20,194 nt of DNA from an uncultured Burkholderiaceae bacterium. Its GTDB lineage: Bacteria > Pseudomonadota > Gammaproteobacteria > Burkholderiales > Burkholderiaceae_C. Location of the stretch: the NCBI GenBank assembly GCA_938022295.1, contig CALIDR010000305.1, positions 1 to 20,194 on the forward strand, in the 5' to 3' direction. The translations under genes were made by a program, and so were the position numbers. Shown here one piece after another: positions 1 through 7,166 of the stretch; the stretch's first letter is position 1; every line of letters begins with the position of its first letter. The notes below the pieces were generated by a model. It searched no databases and was not told where the DNA came from. It saw only the letters and a list, made by a program, of their open reading frames with translations.

Positions 1-510
1 GTCGATCAGGCGCTCGGCGAAGTCGACGCGCTGCAGCAGGAAGTGAGCGGCCTGCTCGCGCTGACCGGCGCCTCCGTGGCACTCGCGCCGGCGCTGACGG
101 CGCTGCGCCCGCTGCTGGAGAACGCGGCGCGGCAAGCCAACGCCGCCGAAGCGCGGCGGCTCATCCTCGAGGGTGCGCCGATCGTGAGCGACCTGATCGC
201 CGCGCTGCGCAACGCGGTGCCGGCGATGTTCAAAGTCCTCGTCGCCGGCCCGCGCCGCGCACTCGACGTGGAGGCCACCGCGCGCACGGCCGTCGAGCAG
301 GTCGAGGCACGGCGCCTGCTGGTGTCGCGCTACGCCGTGCTGCTCGACCGCCTGCAGGATGCGTGGGACATGACGGTGGCGGCAGCACGCCACCCCGACG
401 GCTCGCGCCTGGCCGACCTCGTCGCCCGCACGGCGCAGCTGCGCGCCGACGCCGAGGCCGTACGGCGCAGCATGGCCGTGCTGCGCAGCGGCGGTATGCC
501 CAGCCCCTGA
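1..510 (+). CDS. Unrecognised alpha-helical protein, 5' end outside the window
   Basis: The reading frame is open from the first base of the window, so this is the C-terminal 169 residues of a longer protein whose start is not visible. I do not recognise the family. The visible part is rich in Ala, Leu, Arg and Glu with heptad-like spacing of hydrophobic residues, which suggests long helices or coiled coils. There is one hydrophobic patch near residues 17-40 of the visible part (GLLALTGASVALAP and what follows) but no convincing membrane segment, no signal peptide in view and no catalytic motif. It stops with TGA 35 bases before the next gene on the same strand, which also begins with a helical region, so the two probably share a transcript and may act together. 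That link is inferred from spacing only. Confidence 0.7.
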   Translation, partial: VDQALGEVDALQQEVSGLLALTGASVALAPALTALRPLLENAARQANAAEARRLILEGAPIVSDLIAALRNAVPAMFKVLVAGPRRALDVEATARTAVEQVEARRLLVSRYAVLLDRLQDAWDMTVAAARHPDGSRLADLVARTAQLRADAEAVRRSMAVLRSGGMPSP

Positions 511-545
511 TCGTCATCCTCGACCCATCGACTCCGCCAACCGCC

Positions 546-1604
546 ATGACCACCTCCACCCGCAGCGAACTGATCGCCGCCCGCAACGTGCTCGCGCGGC
601 GGCGCGCGAACACCGCCGACGCCGCCGAACAGGCGGCGATCGACGAAGCGCTGGCGCAGCTCAACGACGCGATCGAGGACATCGACCTCGCGTCGCTGCT
701 GCAGGCCGCAGGCATCGTCGCAAGGGCCACCGACGCGCTCGAGCGCGTCGTCGCGTCGGCGCGCATGGGGCCGTTCGACACGTTCCTCGGCGACATCCAG
801 CAGGCGATCGGACGCCTGAACGAACGCCTGGACGAGATGCAGGCCGCCGAGCGCCTGCCGCCGGCGCCGCTCGAGCCGGGGGCGTTGCCCGACGAGGCCG
901 TACCCGCCGCACCCGCTGCGCGCACGCGCGGCGCGATGGCCGCCGAACCCGCGACACCACCGCCGGCGCCCGCTGCACCGCCCCCGGCAGCCGCCTCACC
1001 GGCCGCAGCCGCCGACGACGGCGTGCCGCACCCGATCGCGAGCCGCACCTTCGCCGATCTGCGCGACGAGTACGCCGCGTTCTACGACCGTTGCCACCTG
1101 CGCCCCGAGTTCGCGCCGAACGTGGACTTCTACGTCTCGCGGCTGATCAGGTTCAAGCCCACCTACGTGCAGCTCGGCGAGAGTCTGGGCATCCCGTGGG
1201 TCTTCATCGGCGTCGTGCACGGCATGGAGTGCGGTTTCAATTTCGGCACCCACCTGCATAACGGGGACCCGCTGAGCGCGCGCACCGTACGCGTGCCGAA
1301 GGGCCGCCCGCCGACCGGCGAGCCGCCGTTCACGTGGCTCGAAAGCGCGCGCGACGCGCTGATGCTCAAGCGCCTGCACGAGGTCGGCGACTGGAGCCTG
1401 CCGCACCTGCTGTACCTGCTCGAGGCCTACAACGGCTTCGGCTACCGCTCGCGCGGCATCCCGACGCCGTACCTGTGGAGCTTCTCGACGCTGTACCGCG
1501 CGGGCAAGTTCGTCGCCGACGGCATGTTCGACGCCAGCGCCGTGTCGAAGCAGTGCGGCGCGGCGCTGATGCTGCGCGCGCTGCAGGAGCGTGGAGCGGT
1601 GTAA
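546..1604 (+). CDS. Two-part protein: helical N-terminus, Ala/Pro linker, lysozyme-like C-terminal domain
   Basis: A 352-residue protein starting at the ATG at 546. The frame is open further upstream, but that part overlaps the preceding gene. Residues 1-103 are helical and charged. Residues 104-160 are an Ala/Pro-rich linker. Residues 168-350 form a globular domain with a conserved-looking core: HGMECGFNF (225-233), THLHNGDPLSARTV (235-248), PFTWLESARDAL (261-272), AYNGFGYR (294-301) and PYLWSFS (308-314). I recall the HLHNGDPL and FTW..SA.DAL pattern from lysozyme-like, peptidoglycan-associated proteins. The E-C-G-F-N string resembles the E-S-x-F-N motif of lytic transglycosylases, which would make Glu228 the catalytic acid. 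No signal peptide is visible, so how it would reach the cell wall is unclear. It may be released by another system or act in the cytoplasm on something else. The CDS call is firm and the cell-wall function is an inference. Confidence 0.72.
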   Translation: MTTSTRSELIAARNVLARRRANTADAAEQAAIDEALAQLNDAIEDIDLASLLQAAGIVARATDALERVVASARMGPFDTFLGDIQQAIGRLNERLDEMQAAERLPPAPLEPGALPDEAVPAAPAARTRGAMAAEPATPPPAPAAPPPAAASPAAAADDGVPHPIASRTFADLRDEYAAFYDRCHLRPEFAPNVDFYVSRLIRFKPTYVQLGESLGIPWVFIGVVHGMECGFNFGTHLHNGDPLSARTVRVPKGRPPTGEPPFTWLESARDALMLKRLHEVGDWSLPHLLYLLEAYNGFGYRSRGIPTPYLWSFSTLYRAGKFVADGMFDASAVSKQCGAALMLRALQERGAV

Positions 1605-1980
1605 GCCATCCTGGCAGCGGCGGGCGGCGAAACGGCCTGCGCCCGGGCCGGCGTGGCGCGCCCGATGCTGCGGTCGCGGCCGCGCCCCGCCGGCAGGCGT
1701 GTTCGACGGCGCTCGAGGCGCGCCGGCGCGTCGGCACGACGCCTCCGGCTGGGGGGCTGCCGCTGACCGGGGCGGCGGCAAGCCCCGGCACGCCGTGGCC
1801 GACGAACCCGCGCGTGGCCGTTGGATCGGCACCGCATTGCGGTTGCCGCCCCGCAGATCCGACGCCCCGGGTCGCGAACGCAACGTCGTTGCGCCGGCAT
1901 CGTCGCGTCGAGCGAAGCCGTCGTCACGACTTCGACCGCATCGCCGGCGCGCACGACGGCGGTGCTGATACGCTGCAGCC
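1605..1980 (+). other. Gene-free stretch between the lysozyme-like gene and the DUF2817 gene
   Basis: About 375 bases in which I can support no gene. Several frames stay open on both strands, as expected at this GC content, but their translations are Arg/Ala/Pro-rich with no recognisable domain. The last 20 bases hold a weak GATAC element (1967-1971) that could be a poor -10 for the next gene, with no matching -35. I see no terminator hairpin with a T-run and no repeats. It could be degraded coding sequence. Confidence 0.5.
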
Positions 1981-3288
1981 GTGCGCACCGCCTCGCCACG
2001 CCGTCGAAGCCCCGTGTCACGTTGGATTACCGGCCTGCTGGCCGCCCTTCTGCTGTTGCTGCTGGCCGCGGTCGGCTGGAGCACCTGGCAGTTCGCGCAC
2101 TACCGCCCTGCCGACGTGCCCGTGGCCGCGGACCCGGCCGCACTGGCCTGGTTCGTCGACGACTACGCGACGGCGCGGCGCGACTTCCTCGCGCGAGGCG
2201 ACGCACTGGCCGCGCGGCTGCGCGACGTCCAGCGCTTCGCGATCCCGGTGGCGAGCGCCAGCGGCGTGCCCGACCTGACCGTCGACGGCCTCTACATCCC
2301 GGCGCAGGGCGGCGAGAAGAAGCGGCTGCTCGTCGTGAGCTGCGGCGTGCACGGCGTCGAGGGGCCGGTGGGCAGCGCGGTGCAGCGCCTGTTCATGCAC
2401 GAGTTCCTGACCGCCGAGGCGCTCGAGGGCACGCTGGCCGACACCGGCGTGCTGCTGCTGCACGCTGTGAACCCCTACGGCTTCGTGACCTACCGCCGCG
2501 TCACCGAGCACAACGTCGACCTGAACCGCAATGCGTCGACGGGCGACGAGCTGTACCGCACCGTCAACGCCGGCTACGCGCTCGTCGACGCGTTCGTCAA
2601 CCCGCAGGGGCCGGCCGACACGGCGTCGATCGCGAACCGGCTGTTCCACCTGCGCGGCGTGGCGATGATCGCGCGCCACGGCATGCCGGTGCTGCGGCAG
2701 GCCGTGCTGCAGGGGCAGTACCACGCGCCGCGCGGCATCTACTTCGGTGGTCAGGCGCCCGAGCCGCAGCTGCAGGCGCTGGCGCCGCTGCTGCGCCCGA
2801 TCCTGGACGCCTACCCGCTGTCGATGGTGATCGACCTGCACACCGGCTACGGCGCGCGCGGCACGTTGCACGTTCTGGTGGACCCGCCGCGCGACGCCCG
2901 CGTGCGCGCGGGCCTGGAAGCGGTCTTCGCCGGCGGCTCGATCGACTGGACCTCGGGCAGCGACTTCTACACCGTCACCGGCGACTTCGCCGGCTGGCTC
3001 GGCCAGCTGCGCAGCGGCGGCGTGCACCTGCCGGCGGTGTTCGAGTACGGCACGATGGACAGCCAGACGACGCTCGGCGCGCTCAAGTCGCTGCACGTCA
3101 CCGTGCTCGAGAACCAGGGCGTCCAGCACGGCTATGCGACACCGGCGGACCGCGAACGCATCCGGCGCGACTACCGCGAGATGTTCTACCCGTCGTCGCC
3201 CGCCTGGCGCACCAAGGCGATCGACGACAGCCGCGAGCTGATGCGCACGGTGCTCGGGCGCTGGCCCCAGCTCGAGCCGCCGCGCTGA
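1981..3288 (+). CDS. Membrane-anchored M14-like metallopeptidase (DUF2817 family)
   Basis: A 435-residue protein with a basic N-terminus, one hydrophobic helix at residues 16-35 and a large domain that should face the periplasm. It carries the zinc-carboxypeptidase signature of the M14/DUF2817 group: HGVEG with His124 and Glu127 as likely zinc ligands, NVDLNRN (178-184) matching the Asn-Arg substrate-binding pair, DLHTGYG (285-291) with His287 as the third zinc ligand, and FEYGTMD (354-360) with Glu355 as candidate catalytic glutamate. The substrate is unknown; small peptides or amidated compounds are possible. The start is uncertain: GTG at 1981 and GTG at 2014 (residue 12) are both in frame and neither has a clear ribosome binding site. 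The gene ends 131 bases before the gentisate operon, which has its own AT-rich promoter region, so it is probably a separate unit. Confidence 0.88.
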   Translation: MRTASPRRRSPVSRWITGLLAALLLLLLAAVGWSTWQFAHYRPADVPVAADPAALAWFVDDYATARRDFLARGDALAARLRDVQRFAIPVASASGVPDLTVDGLYIPAQGGEKKRLLVVSCGVHGVEGPVGSAVQRLFMHEFLTAEALEGTLADTGVLLLHAVNPYGFVTYRRVTEHNVDLNRNASTGDELYRTVNAGYALVDAFVNPQGPADTASIANRLFHLRGVAMIARHGMPVLRQAVLQGQYHAPRGIYFGGQAPEPQLQALAPLLRPILDAYPLSMVIDLHTGYGARGTLHVLVDPPRDARVRAGLEAVFAGGSIDWTSGSDFYTVTGDFAGWLGQLRSGGVHLPAVFEYGTMDSQTTLGALKSLHVTVLENQGVQHGYATPADRERIRRDYREMFYPSSPAWRTKAIDDSRELMRTVLGRWPQLEPPR

Positions 3289-3340
3289 GCCGGGCGCGCA
3301 CGGCGCCTCCGGCGACCTCGACGTCCTCCTAGGGTTTCCA

Positions 3341-3395
3341 CGGATATCCGCTGCCCGCGGACACTATTACACTGATCGTCAGTTTACTGATGATC
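3341..3395 (+). promoter_or_regulatory. Promoter/operator region of the gentisate operon with a 22-bp inverted repeat
   Basis: This AT-richer stretch lies between the peptidase gene and the hydroxylase start. It holds a perfect 10-bp palindrome CGGATATCCG (3341-3350). It also holds an inverted repeat with arms GATCGTCAGT (3374-3383) and ACTGATGATC (3386-3395) around a TT centre, matching at 9 of 10 arm positions. The core ACTGA/TCAGT occurs three times: 3371-3375, inverted at 3379-3383, and 3386-3390. TATTAC at 3365-3370 is a possible weak -10, but there is no good -35. The repeat would sit just downstream of such a promoter, a position suited to a repressor of the MarR, GntR or IclR type. 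Which protein binds it is unknown, since no regulator gene is nearby in the window. Confidence 0.55.
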
Positions 3396-3419
3396 TGCAC
3401 ACCAAGACAGGAGACGGCG

Positions 3420-4628
3420 ATGAGCACGAAGACCCCCGACCTTCCCGTGATCGTGTCCGGCGGCGGCATCGGCGGGCTGGCCGCCGCGCTGGCCCTGGTG
3501 CGCCAGGGCTACACGGTGACCGTGCTCGAGCAGGCCCACGAGATCGGCGAGATCGGCGCCGGCATCCAGCTCGGCCCCAACGCGTTCCACGCGTTCGACG
3601 CGCTGGGCGTGGGCGACAAGGCGCGCGGGCGAGCCGTCTACACCGAGTGCATGGTCATGCACGACGCGATCGACGAGACGCTGGTGGGCCGCATCGAGAC
3701 CGGCGAGGCGTTCCGCCGGCGCTTCGGCAACCCGTACGCGGTGATCCACCGCGCCGACATCCACCTGTCGCTGCTGGAAGGCGCGCAGGAAAGCGGCCTC
3801 GTCACCTTCCACACCAACACCCGTGTCGAGCGCATCGAGCAGGACGAGGCCGCCAAGACGGTCACGGCCATCGACCAGAACGGCAGGCGCTGGACCGGCC
3901 AGGCGCTGATCGGTGCCGACGGCGGCAAGTCGGTGGTGCGCGCACAGTACGTCAACGACCCGCCGCGCGTGACCGGCCACGTCGTCTACCGGGCGGTGGT
4001 CGACAAGGCCGACTTCCCCGACGACCTGAAGTGGAACGCCGCGAGCCTGTGGGCCGGACCGAAGTGCCACCTGGTGCACTACCCGCTGCGCGGCGGCGAG
4101 CAGTACAACGTCGTCGTCACGTTCCACAGCCGCCAGCCCGAGCAGTGGGGCGTGACCGACGGCAGCAAGGAAGAGGTCGAGAGCTACTTCCAGGGCATCT
4201 GCCCGAAGGCGCGCCAGCTGATCGAGCTGCCCAAGAGCTGGAAGCGCTGGGCCACCGCCGACCGCGAGCCGATCGACAACTGGGTGTTCGGCCGCGCGAC
4301 GATCGTCGGCGACGCCGCCCACCCGACGACGCAGTACATGGCCCAGGGCGCGTGCATGGCGATGGAAGACGCCGTCACGCTCGGCAAGGCGCTGCGGGTG
4401 GCGAACCGCGTCTGGGATGCCGCGCTGCAGCTCTACCAGAAGAACCGCATCACCCGCACCGCGCGCATCGTGCTGTCAGGCCGCGAGATGGGGCGGCTGT
4501 ACCACGCCACCGGCGTCGAGCGGCTGGTGCGCAACTCGCTGTGGAAGGGTCGCAGCCAGGAGCGCTTCTACGACGCGCTCGAGTGGCTGTACGGCTGGAA
4601 CGTGTCGAACTGCCTGCAGCAGGGCTGA
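3420..4628 (+). CDS. nagX: 3-hydroxybenzoate 6-hydroxylase (FAD, NAD(P)H-dependent monooxygenase)
   Basis: A 402-residue class A flavoprotein monooxygenase that should convert 3-hydroxybenzoate, O2 and NAD(P)H to gentisate in the cytoplasm. The FAD-binding Rossmann motif is GGGIGG at residues 14-19, followed by the ribose-binding Glu37. The GADGGKSVVR motif (from residue 165) and the GDAAHP motif (297-302) complete the family signature. The whole sequence, including the segments GEIGAGIQLGPNAFHAFDAL and WLYGWNVSN, closely resembles NagX-type 3-hydroxybenzoate 6-hydroxylases as I remember them. I chose the ATG at 3420 because CAGGAGA lies 6-12 bases upstream; the ATG at 3390 falls inside the operator and has no ribosome binding site. 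It is the first gene of the operon, and the next genes supply every later gentisate-pathway step, which supports the specificity. Salicylate hydroxylase is the main alternative but fits the downstream genes less well. Confidence 0.9.
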   Translation: MSTKTPDLPVIVSGGGIGGLAAALALVRQGYTVTVLEQAHEIGEIGAGIQLGPNAFHAFDALGVGDKARGRAVYTECMVMHDAIDETLVGRIETGEAFRRRFGNPYAVIHRADIHLSLLEGAQESGLVTFHTNTRVERIEQDEAAKTVTAIDQNGRRWTGQALIGADGGKSVVRAQYVNDPPRVTGHVVYRAVVDKADFPDDLKWNAASLWAGPKCHLVHYPLRGGEQYNVVVTFHSRQPEQWGVTDGSKEEVESYFQGICPKARQLIELPKSWKRWATADREPIDNWVFGRATIVGDAAHPTTQYMAQGACMAMEDAVTLGKALRVANRVWDAALQLYQKNRITRTARIVLSGREMGRLYHATGVERLVRNSLWKGRSQERFYDALEWLYGWNVSNCLQQG

Positions 4629-4671
4629 GCCGCCCCCGCCGCCGAAACCCGGACACCGAAGGAGAACCGAG

Positions 4672-5709
4672 ATGCAAGCCCTGGGACGCCTTGAAGACCT
4701 GCCGCAGGACTACCGCGACGAGCTCGCCAGCCGCAACCTCGTCCCGCTGTGGCCCAACCTGCGCGCGGTGCTGCCGCCGCACGTGCCGAGCCGCGCCACG
4801 CGCCCGATCCACTGGCCGTACGCGACGCTGCGCCCGCTGCTGATGCGCGCCGGCGAGCTGACGCCGATGGAGAAGGCCGAGCGCCGCGTGCTCGTGCTCG
4901 CCAACCCCGGCCACGGCCTCGAGAACATGAAGGTCAGCCCGGCGATGTACCTCGGCATGCAGTTGCTGCTACCGGGCGAGTGGGCGCCGGCGCACCGCCA
5001 CACGCCCAACGCCGTGCGCATGATCGTCGAAGGCCGCGGCGCCACGACCACCGTCAACGGCGAGCGCTGCCCGATGGAGCGCGGCGACCTGATCCTGACG
5101 CCCACCGGCCAGTGGCACGAGCACGAGCACGACGGCCAGGACCCGGTCGTCTGGCTCGACGTGCTCGACCTGCCGCTGATCTACTACGCCGAAGCCTCCT
5201 ACGCCGTCGAGGGCGAGCGCCAGGCGGTGAAGGCCGGCCGCGGCGACCAGGCCTACGCGCGCGGCGGCATCGTGCCCACGCCGCTGTTCGAGCGCGGCGC
5301 CGACGCCTACCCGATGCTGCGCTACCCGTGGGCGCAGGCGCGCGCGGCGCTGCTCGACCTGGCGTCGAGCCAGCCCGACCTCAAGGCGGTGCAGGTCACG
5401 TACGTGAACCCCGAGACCGGCCGCGACGCGCAAAGCAACCTCGGCTTCCACGCCCTGATGCTGCGTCCCGGCCAGACGCTGCGCCTGCCCGCGCGCTCGC
5501 CGGCGCAGGTCTTCCACGTCGTCGAAGGCAGCGTGCAGGCGCGCATCGTCGACCAGGCGTTCACCCTCGTCGAGGCCGACACCTGCTGCGCACCGGGCTA
5601 CGAGGCGGTGACGCTCGTCAACGCCTCGGGCGCCGAGCCCGCCTTCGTCTTCGTCGCCGACGAGTCGCCGCTGCACCGCAAGCTCGGCGTCTACGAAGTG
5701 CGCCGCTGA
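4672..5709 (+). CDS. nagI: Gentisate 1,2-dioxygenase
   Basis: A 345-residue double-cupin dioxygenase that opens the gentisate ring with Fe(II) and O2 to give maleylpyruvate. The N-terminal cupin has PAHRHTPNAVRMIVEG with His108 and His110, and GQWHEHEHDG with His149. These three histidines have the 2- and 39-residue spacing of the iron ligands in known gentisate dioxygenases. The C-terminal cupin (about 265-340) carries HVVEGSVQARI but lacks a full metal set, as is usual. Length is normal for the family. AAGGAGAA lies about 6 bases before the ATG at 4672, and 43 bases separate it from the hydroxylase gene. The 1-hydroxy-2-naphthoate dioxygenase relatives are an alternative, but the flanking hydroxylase, hydrolase and isomerase favour gentisate. 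Confidence 0.93.
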   Translation: MQALGRLEDLPQDYRDELASRNLVPLWPNLRAVLPPHVPSRATRPIHWPYATLRPLLMRAGELTPMEKAERRVLVLANPGHGLENMKVSPAMYLGMQLLLPGEWAPAHRHTPNAVRMIVEGRGATTTVNGERCPMERGDLILTPTGQWHEHEHDGQDPVVWLDVLDLPLIYYAEASYAVEGERQAVKAGRGDQAYARGGIVPTPLFERGADAYPMLRYPWAQARAALLDLASSQPDLKAVQVTYVNPETGRDAQSNLGFHALMLRPGQTLRLPARSPAQVFHVVEGSVQARIVDQAFTLVEADTCCAPGYEAVTLVNASGAEPAFVFVADESPLHRKLGVYEVRR

Positions 5710-5735
5710 ATCGTCCCGATCACCCGCGAGACCCC

Positions 5736-6449
5736 ATGTCGAACCCCACCTACCTCTGGACCCCGCCGCCCGTGCCTTCGCTGCCGGTGCGCGGCCGCGC
5801 CGAGCGCGCGCCGGTCAACCGCATCTTCTGCGTCGGCCGCAACTACCACGCCCACGCGGTCGAGATGGGGCGCCCGGTCGACAAGGCGGCCGAACGCGCC
5901 TTCTACTTCACCAAGTCGCCACAGACGCTGGTGGAAAGCGGCGCCACCGTGCCCTACCCGCCCGAGACGAAGGACTACCACTACGAGATGGAGCTCGTGC
6001 TGGTCGTCGGCCGGCCGGGTTTCCGCGTGCCGGTAGAGCGCGCGCACGAAGTCGTCTACGGCTACGCCTGCGGGCTGGACATGACGCGGCGCGACCTGCA
6101 GCTCGCCGCGCGCGAGAAGGGCCGGCCTTGGGACCTGGGCAAGGACATCGAACACGGCGCGGTGTGCTCCGAGGTCGTCCCGATGCGAGGCTTCGTGCTC
6201 GAGCGCGGCGAGTTCGCCCTCGAAGTCAACGGCCGCACGCGCCAGCAGACCGACCTGTCCAAGCTGATCTGGAACGTGCGCGAGATCGTCGCCGACCTGT
6301 CGCTGTACTACCACCTGCAGCCCGGCGACCTGATCTACACCGGCACGCCCGAAGGCGTGGGCGCCGTCGTGCCGGGCGACAAGCTGGTCGGCCGCGTCGA
6401 AGGCGTGGGCACGGTCGAGCTGACGGTCGGCCCGGCCGAGCAGGCGTGA
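5736..6449 (+). CDS. nagK: Fumarylpyruvate hydrolase (fumarylacetoacetate hydrolase family)
   Basis: A 237-residue FAH-fold hydrolase expected to split fumarylpyruvate into fumarate and pyruvate, the last step of the glutathione-dependent gentisate route. The divalent-metal site is visible: YHYEMELVLVVG gives Glu84 and Glu86, and GLDMTRRDLQ gives Asp115. The N-terminal FCVGRNYHAHAVEMG and the C-terminal YTGTPEGVGAVVPGD are family signatures. The ATG at 5736 lies 26 bases after the dioxygenase stop and has only a weak ribosome binding site, so it may rely on translation of the gene before it. By sequence alone it could act on acylpyruvates or maleylpyruvate directly. The adjacent isomerase gene argues for fumarylpyruvate. 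Confidence 0.9.
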   Translation: MSNPTYLWTPPPVPSLPVRGRAERAPVNRIFCVGRNYHAHAVEMGRPVDKAAERAFYFTKSPQTLVESGATVPYPPETKDYHYEMELVLVVGRPGFRVPVERAHEVVYGYACGLDMTRRDLQLAAREKGRPWDLGKDIEHGAVCSEVVPMRGFVLERGEFALEVNGRTRQQTDLSKLIWNVREIVADLSLYYHLQPGDLIYTGTPEGVGAVVPGDKLVGRVEGVGTVELTVGPAEQA

Positions 6450-6462
6450 GCGGAGCACGGGC

Positions 6463-7101
6463 GTGAAGCTGCACAACTTCTTCCGCAGCGGCACCTCGCA
6501 CCGGCTGCGCATCGCGCTGAACCTCAAGGGCATCGCCTACGGATACGTGGCCGTCGACCTGCGGCGCGAGCAGCACCTGGGCGACGCCTTCCGCGCGCTG
6601 AACCCCCAGGGCCTGGTGCCCGCGCTCGAGGTCGACGGCCGCGTGCTGACGCAGACTCCGGCCATCCTCGAGTGGCTGGAGGAGCGCCACCCCCTGCCGC
6701 CGCTGCTGCCGGCCGACGCCGATGCGCGCCAGCGCGTGCGCGCGCTGGCGGCGATCGTCGGCTGCGACATCCATCCGGTCAACAACCGCCGCATCCTCGA
6801 GGCGCTGCGCCGCGACTTCGGCGCCGACGACGCGGCGGTCAAGCGCTGGTGCGGCCGCTGGATCGCCGACGGCTTCGACGCCATCGAGGCGCTGCTCGCC
6901 GCCGACCGGCAGCGTGGCGCGTTCTGCGTCGGCGACGCCCCGACGCTGGCCGACGTGTACCTGGTGCCGCAGGTCGAGAGCGCGCGGCGCTTCGAGGTCG
7001 ACGTCTCGCGCTGGCTGCGCATCGCCGCCGTCGACGAAGCCTGCGCCCGCCTCGACGCGTTCCGGCGCGCCGCCCCCGCCTTCCAGCCCGACGCGGCCTG
7101 A
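6463..7101 (+). CDS. nagL: Maleylpyruvate isomerase, glutathione-dependent (zeta-class GST fold)
   Basis: A 212-residue zeta-class glutathione-transferase-fold protein that isomerises maleylpyruvate to fumarylpyruvate with glutathione as cofactor. The glutathione site is FFRSGTSHRLRIAL (residues 6-19), with the NagL-like SGTS in place of the SSCS of maleylacetoacetate isomerases. LVPALEV (51-57) holds the cis-proline and QTPAILEWLEE (64-74) binds the glutathione gamma-glutamyl group. CDIHPVNNRRIL (101-112) is characteristic of NagL. The start is GTG at 6463, 13 bases after the hydrolase stop, with a weak CGGAG upstream; the protein begins MKLHNFFRSG exactly where relatives begin. It completes the pathway from gentisate to central metabolites. 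Confidence 0.93.
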   Translation: MKLHNFFRSGTSHRLRIALNLKGIAYGYVAVDLRREQHLGDAFRALNPQGLVPALEVDGRVLTQTPAILEWLEERHPLPPLLPADADARQRVRALAAIVGCDIHPVNNRRILEALRRDFGADDAAVKRWCGRWIADGFDAIEALLAADRQRGAFCVGDAPTLADVYLVPQVESARRFEVDVSRWLRIAAVDEACARLDAFRRAAPAFQPDAA

Positions 7102-7134
7102 CCGCCGCGGTTTTCGATCCATCCCTCACCCACC

Positions 7135-7151
7135 GTGCCGCCGTTCGGCAC
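7135..7151 (+). repeat. Small hairpin just before the dctP ribosome binding site
   Basis: A 6-bp perfect stem, GTGCCG (7135-7140) and CGGCAC (7146-7151) with loop CCGTT, ends three bases before the CAGGAG of the binding-protein gene. It has no T-run, so it is not a terminator. It could mark an mRNA processing point or protect the downstream transcript, since binding proteins are usually made in excess over the membrane parts. A stem this short also arises by chance in GC-rich DNA. Confidence 0.3.
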
Positions 7152-7166
7152 CCCCAGGAGACAACG

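Noticed and set aside
1605..1980. A gene in the stretch before the DUF2817 gene
   Set aside because: Open frames exist on both strands, but none has a ribosome binding site or a recognisable domain, and all have Arg/Ala/Pro-rich composition typical of non-coding GC-rich DNA.
3390..3419. Earlier ATG (3390) as start of the hydroxylase
   Set aside because: It falls inside the inverted-repeat operator and has no ribosome binding site. The ATG at 3420 has CAGGAGA at the right distance and gives the usual N-terminus.
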